The notes: generated by a model not told the origin, from the sequence alone. 16,415 nucleotides of DNA from Comamonas sp. lk (GCA_945898105.1 CAMDHL010000018.1:1-16415), one strand, 5' to 3'. Positions 7,781 through 16,220 are shown, numbered from the stretch's first letter. Numbers and translations: made by a program.

Positions 7781-9541
7781 ATGGCTACAGCAGAAGCACG
7801 CCCGATGTCCGCAGAAGAGAAGAAAGTTATCTTCGCTTCCTCGCTGGGTACGGTTTTCGAATGGTATGACTTTTACCTTTACGGCTCTTTAGCAGCCATC
7901 ATTGCGAAGCAATTTTTCAGCGGTTTGGATGAGGGCTCCGCCTTTATTTTTGCGCTGTTGGCTTTCGCCGCTGGATTTATCGTGCGGCCCTTTGGCGCGA
8001 TTTTCTTTGGCCGCCTAGGCGACATGATCGGACGCAAGTACACCTTCCTGGTGACTATCCTGATCATGGGCGCTTCGACTTTTTTGGTCGGCATCCTGCC
8101 CAATTACGCCAGCTGGGGCGCGGCCGCACCGATCATCTTGATCGCGCTGCGCTTGCTGCAAGGTCTGGCGCTCGGTGGTGAATATGGTGGTGCCGCCACT
8201 TATGTGGCCGAACATGCGCCGCACGGCAAGCGTGGCGCTTACACCTCCTGGATTCAAACTACCGCCACCTTGGGCTTGTTCCTGAGCTTGATGGTGATTT
8301 TGGGCACCCGCACCGCCATCGGTGAAGAAGCCTTTGCCGATTGGGGCTGGCGCGTTCCTTTCATCGTGTCCATTTTGTTGTTAGCCGTTTCGGTGTACAT
8401 CCGTTTGAGCATGAATGAATCGCCCGCTTTCGCCAAAATGAAGGCCGAGGGCAAAACCTCAAAAGCGCCCTTGAGCGAATCTTTTGGCGAATGGAAAAAC
8501 CTGAAGATCGTGATCCTGGCCCTGGTCGGCTTGACGGCAGGCCAGGCAGTGGTCTGGTATTCGGGCCAGTTCTATGCGCTGTTCTTCCTGACGCAGGCCC
8601 TGAAAGTGGATGGCCCCACCGCGAACATCATGATCGCGATCTCCCTGATCATTGGCACACCATTCTTTATTGTTTTTGGCGCACTATCGGACAAGATTGG
8701 CCGCAAGCCCATCATCTTGGCGGGTTGCTTTTTGGCGGCAGTGACTTACTTCCCTGTATTCACCGCGCTAACCAAAGCGGCGAATCCTGATTTGGCCGCC
8801 GCGCAAACTGCTGCCAAAGTAACAGTGACTGCAGATCCGGCGGAGTGCTCATTCCAGTTCAACCCTACCGGTACCAAGAAATTCACTTCGTCTTGCGATA
8901 TTGCTAAGCAAAAACTCGCCAATGCATCGGTTAGCTATGAAAACATAGTGGCTCCCGCAGGCCAACCCGCAGTCATTAGAGTGGGCGAAACCGAGGTGAC
9001 GACTGTGGTGACTCCAGAAGACATCGCTGCGGCTAAAGCAGCGGCGGAGGCCAAGCTGGGAACGCTCAATGCCGCAGAGCCCAAAGATCCCAAGGCGATT
9101 GCAGCAGCAACCGCTAGCGTGAAGGCTTTAAGTGGCGAGAAGACCGCCAAGGACGCCACTTTGTCCGGAAAGCTATCTGCAGCCCTGAAAGCTGCCGGTT
9201 ACCCCGCCAAAGCGGATATGGCCAAGTTTGACAAAGTCTCTGTGGTCATCATCCTGACCTATCTAGTAATTTTGGTGACTATGGTGTACGGCCCCATAGC
9301 TGCCATGCTGGTAGAAATGTTCCCCACGCGTATCCGCTACACGTCTATGAGCTTGCCTTACCACATTGGTAACGGATGGTTCGGCGGCTTGCTACCCACC
9401 ACGGCTTTTGCCATCGTGGCGCAGACCGGCAATATGTACAACGGTTTGTGGTACCCGATCATCATCGCGGGCGCTACGGTGGTCATTGGTGGCTTATTCA
9501 TCAAAGAGACCAAAGACGTAGACATCTACGCGAACGACTGA
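7781..9541 (+). CDS. MFS transporter, metabolite:H+ symporter (MHS) type, with inserted periplasmic domain
   Basis: Inner-membrane secondary transporter of 586 residues, related to the ShiA/ProP/KgtP-like MHS family, probably a proton-driven importer of an organic acid or osmolyte; the substrate is not determinable. The N-terminus has the family stretch SSLGTVFEWYDFYLYG, then the loop 2-3 motif GRLGDMIGRKYTF and its loop 8-9 echo LSDKIGRKP. Multiple hydrophobic helices are evident. Between about residues 330 and 480, after the presumed TM9, lies a hydrophilic Ala/Lys-rich insert of about 150 residues with Cys356 and Cys372. By MFS topology it faces the periplasm. Transmembrane helices resume at VSVVIILTYLVILV. 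The start is ATG 7781 with GGAGA five bases upstream; an in-frame TTG at 7769 lies over that site and is unlikely. Confidence 0.9.
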   Translation: MATAEARPMSAEEKKVIFASSLGTVFEWYDFYLYGSLAAIIAKQFFSGLDEGSAFIFALLAFAAGFIVRPFGAIFFGRLGDMIGRKYTFLVTILIMGASTFLVGILPNYASWGAAAPIILIALRLLQGLALGGEYGGAATYVAEHAPHGKRGAYTSWIQTTATLGLFLSLMVILGTRTAIGEEAFADWGWRVPFIVSILLLAVSVYIRLSMNESPAFAKMKAEGKTSKAPLSESFGEWKNLKIVILALVGLTAGQAVVWYSGQFYALFFLTQALKVDGPTANIMIAISLIIGTPFFIVFGALSDKIGRKPIILAGCFLAAVTYFPVFTALTKAANPDLAAAQTAAKVTVTADPAECSFQFNPTGTKKFTSSCDIAKQKLANASVSYENIVAPAGQPAVIRVGETEVTTVVTPEDIAAAKAAAEAKLGTLNAAEPKDPKAIAAATASVKALSGEKTAKDATLSGKLSAALKAAGYPAKADMAKFDKVSVVIILTYLVILVTMVYGPIAAMLVEMFPTRIRYTSMSLPYHIGNGWFGGLLPTTAFAIVAQTGNMYNGLWYPIIIAGATVVIGGLFIKETKDVDIYAND

Positions 9542-9559
9542 TCGTCAATCGTGTTTGCT

Positions 9560-9591
9560 CTGGGTGTTGAGGCATGGTGCCTGGACCCCAG
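9560..9591 (+). other. Two-stage hairpin just before the transporter terminator
   Basis: The outer stem CTGGG (9560-9564) / CCCAG (9587-9591) encloses the inner hairpin AGGCA-TGG-TGCCT (9570-9582). It lies two bases before the strong terminator, so the transporter mRNA would end in two consecutive stem-loops. Confidence 0.45.
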
Positions 9592-9593
9592 AC

Positions 9594-9621
9594 AGGCCCT
9601 CAGACCGAGGGCCTATTTTTT
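9594..9621 (+). terminator. Rho-independent terminator after the transporter gene
   Basis: Perfect 8-bp stem AGGCCCTC (9594-9601) / GAGGGCCT (9607-9614), 5-base loop AGACC, then an A and six T (9616-9621). This is the best terminator in the window. The T-run directly abuts the GGAGA ribosome binding site of the next small gene. Confidence 0.9.
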
Positions 9622-9632
9622 GGAGAAATGAG

Positions 9633-9800
9633 ATGTGGAAAATCGGTGTGGGTTTTGCCCTGTTTGCGGCTCTGGCTTTGTATATCCTGAGCAATGGCGG
9701 CGATATTGATATGAGCGGAGAAAAGCATGGCGAGCAATACCCTGCCGCTGCCGCGCCCGAGACACAAGCGCCTGCCTCCGACGCCAGCGCGACGAAATAA
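9633..9800 (+). CDS. Small single-pass membrane protein, conserved hypothetical
   Basis: A 55-residue protein. Residues 3-20 (IGVGFALFAALALYILS) form one hydrophobic helix, followed by a short polar segment with MSGEKHG and an Ala/Pro-rich tail. The start is ATG 9633 with GGAG at 9622-9625, seven bases upstream; a longer frame from 9555 would run through the terminator and is unlikely. With a single lysine ahead of the helix and an acidic segment after it, orientation cannot be decided with confidence. I recall similar short proteins in Burkholderiales but no function. Its ribosome binding site touches the transporter's terminator, so it would be expressed by read-through or from a promoter within the end of the transporter gene. 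Confidence 0.65.
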   Translation: MWKIGVGFALFAALALYILSNGGDIDMSGEKHGEQYPAAAAPETQAPASDASATK

Positions 9801-9877
9801 GCCTGCCCCTACTGCTTGAATACCCACGGCACTGCTGAACGCGGCGAGCGCTGCCTAGAATGCTGCTCCCCTACTTT

Positions 9878-9881
9878 GGAG
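9878..9881 (+). promoter_or_regulatory. Ribosome binding site setting the uvrA start
   Basis: GGAG lies nine bases before ATG 9891, where the family N-terminus (MSEGTIRIRG) begins. An in-frame TTG at 9816 would add 25 residues unlike UvrA. No LexA-type CTG(T)-N8-ACAG box is visible in 9801-9890. Confidence 0.6.
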
Positions 9882-9890
9882 CGCGTCACT

Positions 9891-12800
9891 ATGTCCGAGG
9901 GAACCATCCGCATTCGCGGAGCGCGACAGCACAATCTCAAAAACCTGGACCTGGACATTCGCACCGGCGAATTGACTGTGGTCACAGGCCCCAGCGGTTC
10001 GGGCAAATCCAGCCTGGTCTTTGACACGCTGTACGCAGAAGGCCAGCGGCGCTATGTAGAGACTTTTTCCGCCTACGCACGCCAGTTCCTGGACCGCATG
10101 GACAAACCGGCAGTGGATAAGGTCGAGGGCGTGCCCCCGGCCATCGCCATCGACCAGACCAACCCGGTGCGCTCCAGCCGCTCCACCGTGGGCACCATGA
10201 CGGAGCTGAACGACCACCTCAAACTGATGTTTTCCCGAGCGGGGCAGTTGTTTGACCGGGTCAGCGCCCAAGCGGTGCAACACGATACGCCTGAATCGAT
10301 CTATACCGAACTCATGCGCCGCGCGTCCCTGGCGGGCAATCCGCGCCTGGTCGTCACCTTTCCCGTCGAACTGCCGCTGGCGACAAGCGCCGAAGAATTG
10401 ACGCAGTGGCTGAGTGCCAGTGGCTTCACCCGCGTCCACGGTGAACGCGTGTCCGGCGAGCGCCGTGTCCTGGACGTGGTAGCGGACCGCTTCCGTTTAG
10501 AAAGCGCCGACAAAGCCAGGGTGCTGGAGGCGCTGGAACTGGCCATCAAACGCGGCAGCGGCCGGGTCCACGTGTACCCTGCAGCAGACGGCGAAAAGTC
10601 GGTGGCTGAGGACAATTTTTCGGCGACCGCAGCCACAAGCGGCGCGCCCGAGGTCTGGTCTTTTTCCACCGGACTGCACTGTCCGCAAAGCGATGTGCGC
10701 TACCAGGAGCCCATCGCCTCGATGTTCTCATTTAACTCGGCGGTGGGTGCATGCGAGACCTGCCGGGGTTTCGGGCGGGTAGTGGGTGTGGACTACGGGC
10801 TAGTCATCCCCAACGACAAACTGACGCTGCGCGCAGGCGCAATCAAAACTATGCAAACCCCAGCCTGGCAAGAATGCCAGGACGATTTGATGCGCCATGC
10901 GGAGTCCGAGGGCATCCCGCGTGACACGCCCTGGTACAAGCTGAGCGTCGCACAGCAGCAATGGGTGCTCAAAGGCTCACCGCACTGGAATGGCAAGTGG
11001 AACCAGCACTGGTTTGGCGTCGACCGGTTTTTTGAATACCTGGAAAGCAAGGCCTACAAGATGCACATCCGGGTGCTGCTGTCCAAATACCGCAGCTATA
11101 CGCCCTGCGGTGTGTGCGCAGGTGCTCGGCTGAAAACCGAAAGCCTGCTATGGCGCGTGGGCAGCAAAGCCGATGCGGACGCGGTACTGAATCCTGCCAA
11201 GCGCTTTATGCCCCAGGGCGTGCAATGGACAGGCGAGCAGCTGCAAGCCCTACCCGGTTTGTGCCTGCATGATTTGATGCTGCTGCCGCTAGACCGATTG
11301 CGCCTGTTTTTTGACCGATTGCAGGTCGGCCTGGAGGCGCGCGGACCGGGCATCCAAGGCGGCACCACCAATGGTGTTCAAAGCGAAAAACCTGTGCTGG
11401 ACGCCGATGTAATACCCCCACAAATTGCGCAAGGGGTGGCCGGCCCAAGTACCCACTCTGAAGCGGATAACAAAACCCTAAAACTGCTGCTGGACGAAAT
11501 CCGCACCCGCCTGAAATACTTGTGCGATGTTGGCATCGGCTACCTTACGTTGGATAGGCAAAGCCGCACCTTGAGCGGCGGCGAAGTGCAGCGCATCAAC
11601 CTGACCACGGCCTTGGGCACTTCGCTGGTGAATACTTTGTTTGTGCTCGATGAGCCCAGCATCGGCCTGCATCCGCGCGATATGCACCGCATCATCGTAG
11701 CCATGCAGCGCTTGCGCGATGCTGGTAACACCTTGGTGGTGGTGGAGCACGACCCGGCGGTCATGCTGGCCGCCGACCGCATGCTAGACATGGGGCCCGG
11801 GCCCGGCGAAAAAGGCGGCCAGATTGTTTTTGACGGCAGCACCGAAGCCTTGAAATCTGCCGACACCTTGACCGGCGCCTACCTGGGTGGGCGCAAGCAA
11901 GTGGGCATGGGATTTAAGCGCATGGTGGGCGATAACACGCCGCGCCTGGTGCTGGAAGGTGTACGCGAACACAATCTGAAAAATGTGGATGTAGAAATCC
12001 CCTTGCAGCGTCTGGTCTGCGTGACGGGCGTTAGCGGCTCAGGCAAGTCCACGCTGGTGCAGGACGTGCTGGCACCGGCCCTGCTGCGCCACTTCGGCAA
12101 GGCCACGGATACGCCGGGCCTGCACAGTCGCTTGCTGGGCGCAGACATGCTCAGCGAAGTGGTGTTTGTAGACCAGTCGCCTATAGGTAAAACCGCGCGC
12201 TCCAACCCGTCGAGCTATGTAGGCGCCTGGGATGCCATCCGCGAACTATTTGCCACCGCGCCGCTGTCGCAAGAACGTAGCTACACCGCGTCCAAATTCA
12301 GCTCCAACAGCGGCGACGGACGTTGCCCCACGTGCGGGGGTTCAGGCTTTGAACACATTGAAATGCAGTTTTTAAGCGACGTGTATTTGCGTTGCCCCGA
12401 TTGCAACGGCAAGCGTTACCGCCCTGAAATTTTGGAAGTAACGATTGAACGGCGCAGCGGTCCTGAAGGCGCACTGCGCGCCTTGAACGTGGCTGATGTG
12501 TTGGACCTGACCGTCAGCGAGGCCGCGGCAGTGTTCGCGCAAGACCGTGAGGTCATCCGTGCGCTGCAACCGATTGTCGATGTGGGTCTGGAATATGTGA
12601 AGCTAGGCCAACCGGTGCCCACGCTGTCCGGTGGTGAAGCGCAGCGTTTAAAGCTGGCAGGCTTTCTGGCAGAGGCAGCTAAAGCAGCCAGTAACAGCCG
12701 CCAGCCAATGGCCCGCCGCGGCACTTTGTTCATGCTGGACGAACCCACCACCGGTTTGCATTTCGACGACATCGCCAAGCTGATGCGCGCATTGCGCAAG

Positions 12801-15800
12801 CTATTGGACGCCGGGCATTCGCTGCTGGTGATTGAGCACAATCTGGACGTCATTCGCTCCAGCGACTGGCTGATCGACCTTGGTCCCGAAGGTGGCGATG
12901 CCGGTGGCGAGATAGTCGCCTGCGGCACGCCGGAAGATTTGCTCTTACACCCGACAAGCCACACCGGCAAAGCCTTGCGCGAATACGCCGCGAGTATGGG
13001 TGTGGTGCACGAGGTTGCTGAGCCCAGCGCCAATTACCTGACGACGACAGATGCTTCTTCAGGCGCGCGAGTTACACCGGATAACCATATCCGCATCGTC
13101 AACGCCAAAGAGCACAACTTGCAATCGCTGTCCGTGAATATTCCACGCGGCCAGTTCAGTGTGGTCACCGGCGTTAGCGGGTCGGGTAAATCCACTTTAG
13201 CTTTTGATATTTTGTTTAACGAAGGCCAGCGGCGTTATCTGGAAAGCCTGAACGCTTATGCGCGCTCCATCGTGCAACCGGCGGGTCGGCCCGAGGTGGA
13301 TGCGGTCTATGGGATTCCACCTACGGTGGCGATTGAGCAGCGGCTCTCACGCGGGGGGCGCAAATCGACGGTGGGCACTACCACTGAAGTCTGGCATTTT
13401 TTGCGTCTACTGTACGTGAAGCTGGGTACGCAGCACTGCATCAAAGATGGCGCTGCGGTGGCGCCGCAAAGTGCCGACAGCATTGCTGCGCAATTGCTGA
13501 AAAACTACCGCGGCCAGCACATCGGTTTGCTGGCGCCTTTGGTGGTTGGGCGCAAAGGGGTTTACACCGAATTGGCCGATTGGGCGCGTCCACGCGGCTA
13601 TACGCATTTGCGGGTGGATGGCGAGTTTTTACCCACGCAAGGCTTTCCGCGTATAGACCGGTTTAAAGAACACCATATCGAGCTGCCAGTGCTCAGCCTG
13701 GATGTCAAAGCCGCTGACGAAGCCACGCTGCGCGCCGGTCTGGCGCAGGCGCTGACGCATGGAAAAGGCGTGGTGCATGTGCTGAGTGGCCTGGACGATT
13801 TAAGCAGCGCTATGCAGGCCGGTAGCAGCACGGCCGGCATAGGCAAGGTGGAAGTGTTTTCCACCAAGCGCGCTTGCCCAGTCTGCTCCACTTCGTACAC
13901 CGAACTGGACCCGCGCTTGTTTAGCTACAACAGCAAGCATGGCTGGTGCCCGGATTGTGTCGGTACAGGGCTAGCGCTGACCAAAGAGCAACGCAAGGTG
14001 TTTGACGACACGGTGCGCGAAGACAACGGCGGGCGCGAACATACTTTTGCCGAAGCCGATGTGGAAGACCTGGCGGACACCGCCTGCCCGCGCTGCCAGG
14101 GCACACGCTTGAACGCCACCGCGCGCGCCGTACTTTTTGGCGGCGTAGGCATTGCCGATATTGCAGCGCTGTCGGTAAGTGAAGTGCGCGCCTGGGTGCA
14201 AAGCCTTCAAGTGGGCGGCGCCATCAGCCAGCGCGAAGCGGATATTGCCCGCGACCTGATTCCAGAAATCCGCAGCCGCCTGGAATTTTTGGAAGAAGTG
14301 GGCCTTGGATATTTGACGCTAGACCGGGGCGCGCCAACACTGAGCGGCGGCGAGGCGCAGCGCATCCGCTTAGCGGCGCAACTGGGTAGTAATTTGCAAG
14401 GCGTTTGCTACGTGCTGGACGAACCCACCATCGGCCTGCATGCGCGCGACAACAAAATTTTGCTGGGCGCATTAAAAAGCCTGAGCGACAAAGGCAACAC
14501 CCTGGTCGTGGTGGAGCATGACGAAGACACCATTCGCCATGCCGACCACATCATCGACATTGGGCCCAGCGCTGGCAAGCGCGGTGGGCGCCTGGTAGCG
14601 CAAGGCAGTATTGCCGATGTGCAAGCGCAGGCCGAATCGCAAACTGGGCGTTATTTGCTCCACGCCATGTTGCATCCCCTGGAGCCTCGGCGTTTCGTTG
14701 CGACATCGGGCGCATCCGCTTTATTTGCCGCTTCCGTGTCTGCGGCAATCACCGCGGATCAGAAGGCATTGGCCAAGGGGAACAGCAGTGCGGAAATTAA
14801 GAAATCCACGTCCAAAGCCAAAGCTGCAAAGGCCAAAGCTACCGAGGTAGAAGTCAGCACCGCAGCAGCACCTGCCGAGGTCCAATGGCTGACGGTGCAC
14901 AGCGCCCATCTGCACAACCTGCACGCGGTGACCGCATCCGTGCCCTTGCAGCGTTTGGTGGCTATCACTGGCGTCAGCGGTTCGGGTAAGTCCACCTTGG
15001 CGCGCGATGTATTGCTTTCCAATGTGCAGGCACTCGTGCAACAGCGTGCCACCAAAGCCGGACGCGATGCCCACGCCGCAGGACGCGCGCCGGGATTGAT
15101 AGGCTGCGAAGCTATCAGTGGCTATGAAAGCGTGGACCGCGTGCTGGAAGTGGACCAGACACCGATTGGCAAAACGCCGCGTTCCTGCCCTGCCACCTAT
15201 ATTGGTTTTTGGGACACGATTCGAAAATTGTTTGCCGACACGCTGGAAGCCAAAGCGCGGGGTTACGCCGCCAACCGCTTTAGCTTTAACACCGGCGAAG
15301 GCCGTTGCCCGGGCTGCGAAGGCCAGGGCATACGCACCATTGGCATGAGTTTTTTGCCCGATGTGAAAGTGCTGTGCGAAACCTGTAAGGGTGCGCGCTT
15401 TAACCCCGAAACCCAGGCCGTCACCTGGCGTGGAAAAAACATTGGGGAAGTGTTGCAAATGGAAGTGGACGAAGCGGTGGATTTTTTCGCCGCCATGCCG
15501 GTAATTGCGCACCCCTTGCAACTGCTCAAAGACGTGGGCCTGGGCTACTTGACGCTGGGCCAACCCTCGCCCACCTTGAGTGGCGGCGAGGCGCAGCGCA
15601 TCAAGCTAGTGACCGAACTATCTAAAGTGCGCGACGACATCACGCGGCGCGGCCAGAAGTCGCCACACACGCTTTATGTGCTGGACGAACCGACGGTGGG
15701 CCTGCACATGGCCGATGTGGAAAAGCTCATCGCCGTGTTGCACCGCCTGGTGCGGGCGGGGCATAGCGTAGTCGTCATCGAGCATGATTTGGACGTCATC

Positions 15801-15950
15801 GCCGAAGCCGATTGGGTCATCGACCTGGGGCCCGAAGGCGGCAAAGAAGGGGGACGCATTGTCGCCGCCGCTAGCCCGGAGGAGGTGGTGCGCCTGGCGA
15901 CACACACGGGGGTGGCATTGAAGGCGGTATTGGGGCGGAAAGCGGCTTGA
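9891..15950 (+). CDS. uvrA: Tandem double-length UvrA (excinuclease ABC subunit A), four ABC ATPase cores
   Basis: A UvrA-family DNA-damage recognition ATPase of 2019 residues, about twice the usual ~940. Half 1 (1 to ~1060) and half 2 (~1065 to 2019) each resemble a whole UvrA. Walker A motifs: GPSGSGKS (33-40) and GVSGSGKS (713-720, 1094-1101, 1694-1701). LSGGE signatures start at 561, 912, 1484 and 1896. Walker B LDEP aspartates: 587, 950, 1510, 1932. Four-cysteine zinc modules: C812/C815/C835/C838, C1329/C1332/C1353/C1356 and C1806/C1809/C1829/C1832. The matching site in half 1 is C264/S267/C288/C291, missing one ligand. Half 2 keeps LLAPLVVGRKGVYTEL, the UvrB-binding-domain signature; half 1 does not. 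A Lys/Ala-rich linker (~1600-1662) separates cores 3 and 4. No frameshift is seen, and all four ATPase cores look intact. A normal-length uvrA probably exists elsewhere (inference). Confidence 0.95.
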   Translation: MSEGTIRIRGARQHNLKNLDLDIRTGELTVVTGPSGSGKSSLVFDTLYAEGQRRYVETFSAYARQFLDRMDKPAVDKVEGVPPAIAIDQTNPVRSSRSTVGTMTELNDHLKLMFSRAGQLFDRVSAQAVQHDTPESIYTELMRRASLAGNPRLVVTFPVELPLATSAEELTQWLSASGFTRVHGERVSGERRVLDVVADRFRLESADKARVLEALELAIKRGSGRVHVYPAADGEKSVAEDNFSATAATSGAPEVWSFSTGLHCPQSDVRYQEPIASMFSFNSAVGACETCRGFGRVVGVDYGLVIPNDKLTLRAGAIKTMQTPAWQECQDDLMRHAESEGIPRDTPWYKLSVAQQQWVLKGSPHWNGKWNQHWFGVDRFFEYLESKAYKMHIRVLLSKYRSYTPCGVCAGARLKTESLLWRVGSKADADAVLNPAKRFMPQGVQWTGEQLQALPGLCLHDLMLLPLDRLRLFFDRLQVGLEARGPGIQGGTTNGVQSEKPVLDADVIPPQIAQGVAGPSTHSEADNKTLKLLLDEIRTRLKYLCDVGIGYLTLDRQSRTLSGGEVQRINLTTALGTSLVNTLFVLDEPSIGLHPRDMHRIIVAMQRLRDAGNTLVVVEHDPAVMLAADRMLDMGPGPGEKGGQIVFDGSTEALKSADTLTGAYLGGRKQVGMGFKRMVGDNTPRLVLEGVREHNLKNVDVEIPLQRLVCVTGVSGSGKSTLVQDVLAPALLRHFGKATDTPGLHSRLLGADMLSEVVFVDQSPIGKTARSNPSSYVGAWDAIRELFATAPLSQERSYTASKFSSNSGDGRCPTCGGSGFEHIEMQFLSDVYLRCPDCNGKRYRPEILEVTIERRSGPEGALRALNVADVLDLTVSEAAAVFAQDREVIRALQPIVDVGLEYVKLGQPVPTLSGGEAQRLKLAGFLAEAAKAASNSRQPMARRGTLFMLDEPTTGLHFDDIAKLMRALRKLLDAGHSLLVIEHNLDVIRSSDWLIDLGPEGGDAGGEIVACGTPEDLLLHPTSHTGKALREYAASMGVVHEVAEPSANYLTTTDASSGARVTPDNHIRIVNAKEHNLQSLSVNIPRGQFSVVTGVSGSGKSTLAFDILFNEGQRRYLESLNAYARSIVQPAGRPEVDAVYGIPPTVAIEQRLSRGGRKSTVGTTTEVWHFLRLLYVKLGTQHCIKDGAAVAPQSADSIAAQLLKNYRGQHIGLLAPLVVGRKGVYTELADWARPRGYTHLRVDGEFLPTQGFPRIDRFKEHHIELPVLSLDVKAADEATLRAGLAQALTHGKGVVHVLSGLDDLSSAMQAGSSTAGIGKVEVFSTKRACPVCSTSYTELDPRLFSYNSKHGWCPDCVGTGLALTKEQRKVFDDTVREDNGGREHTFAEADVEDLADTACPRCQGTRLNATARAVLFGGVGIADIAALSVSEVRAWVQSLQVGGAISQREADIARDLIPEIRSRLEFLEEVGLGYLTLDRGAPTLSGGEAQRIRLAAQLGSNLQGVCYVLDEPTIGLHARDNKILLGALKSLSDKGNTLVVVEHDEDTIRHADHIIDIGPSAGKRGGRLVAQGSIADVQAQAESQTGRYLLHAMLHPLEPRRFVATSGASALFAASVSAAITADQKALAKGNSSAEIKKSTSKAKAAKAKATEVEVSTAAAPAEVQWLTVHSAHLHNLHAVTASVPLQRLVAITGVSGSGKSTLARDVLLSNVQALVQQRATKAGRDAHAAGRAPGLIGCEAISGYESVDRVLEVDQTPIGKTPRSCPATYIGFWDTIRKLFADTLEAKARGYAANRFSFNTGEGRCPGCEGQGIRTIGMSFLPDVKVLCETCKGARFNPETQAVTWRGKNIGEVLQMEVDEAVDFFAAMPVIAHPLQLLKDVGLGYLTLGQPSPTLSGGEAQRIKLVTELSKVRDDITRRGQKSPHTLYVLDEPTVGLHMADVEKLIAVLHRLVRAGHSVVVIEHDLDVIAEADWVIDLGPEGGKEGGRIVAAASPEEVVRLATHTGVALKAVLGRKAA

Positions 15951-15985
15951 AGTTTGCCTGAGCCGCTTGAATTGATCGGCAAACT
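15951..15985 (+). terminator. Possible stem-loop after uvrA
   Basis: AGTTTGCC (15951-15958) pairs perfectly with GGCAAACT (15978-15985) across a 19-base loop. It begins on the base after the uvrA stop codon. No T-run follows, so it is a weak intrinsic terminator or an mRNA 3'-end structure. Confidence 0.4.
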
Positions 15986-16220
15986 GTTACCAGAAATGGG
16001 CTGGCGGGGATCACATTAACCCTTGAAAGTACTGCAGAATAAAACCTGAGAGCCCCACCGTACCCTCATCCCCCGCTTTGCAAGCTTAGTTCCATCCGAG
16101 TACCGTAACAGTTGGATATGGACAAACGGCGAGTCGGTTTTGTGAAGTACTGAAAGGCAATGAGCATGCCCCTGATTTCAACTTTTGAGACGGCCACGCT
16201 GGCGCATACACCCCAACGGC
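15986..16220. other. Convergent intergenic region between uvrA and the HlyD-type gene
   Basis: About 235 bases between the convergent gene ends. AAGTACTG occurs twice (near 16026 and 16145), and there is a short GCCA-CGC-TGGC hairpin near 16194. I see no bidirectional terminator, RNA gene or convincing coding sequence. Confidence 0.35.

Noticed and set aside
9816..9890. TTG start adding 25 residues to UvrA
   Set aside because: The extra residues do not resemble UvrA, and ATG 9891 has a ribosome binding site and the family N-terminus.
9801..9890. LexA box or clear promoter ahead of the double uvrA
   Set aside because: No CTGT-N8-ACAG palindrome found; TAGAAT at 9856 has only a poor -35 partner (CTGAAC at 9834).
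14721..15563. 280-codon open frame on the minus strand inside uvrA
   Set aside because: It lies antisense to a strongly conserved ABC core and reads as low-similarity His/Gly/Ala-rich protein, a usual by-product of GC-rich codon use.
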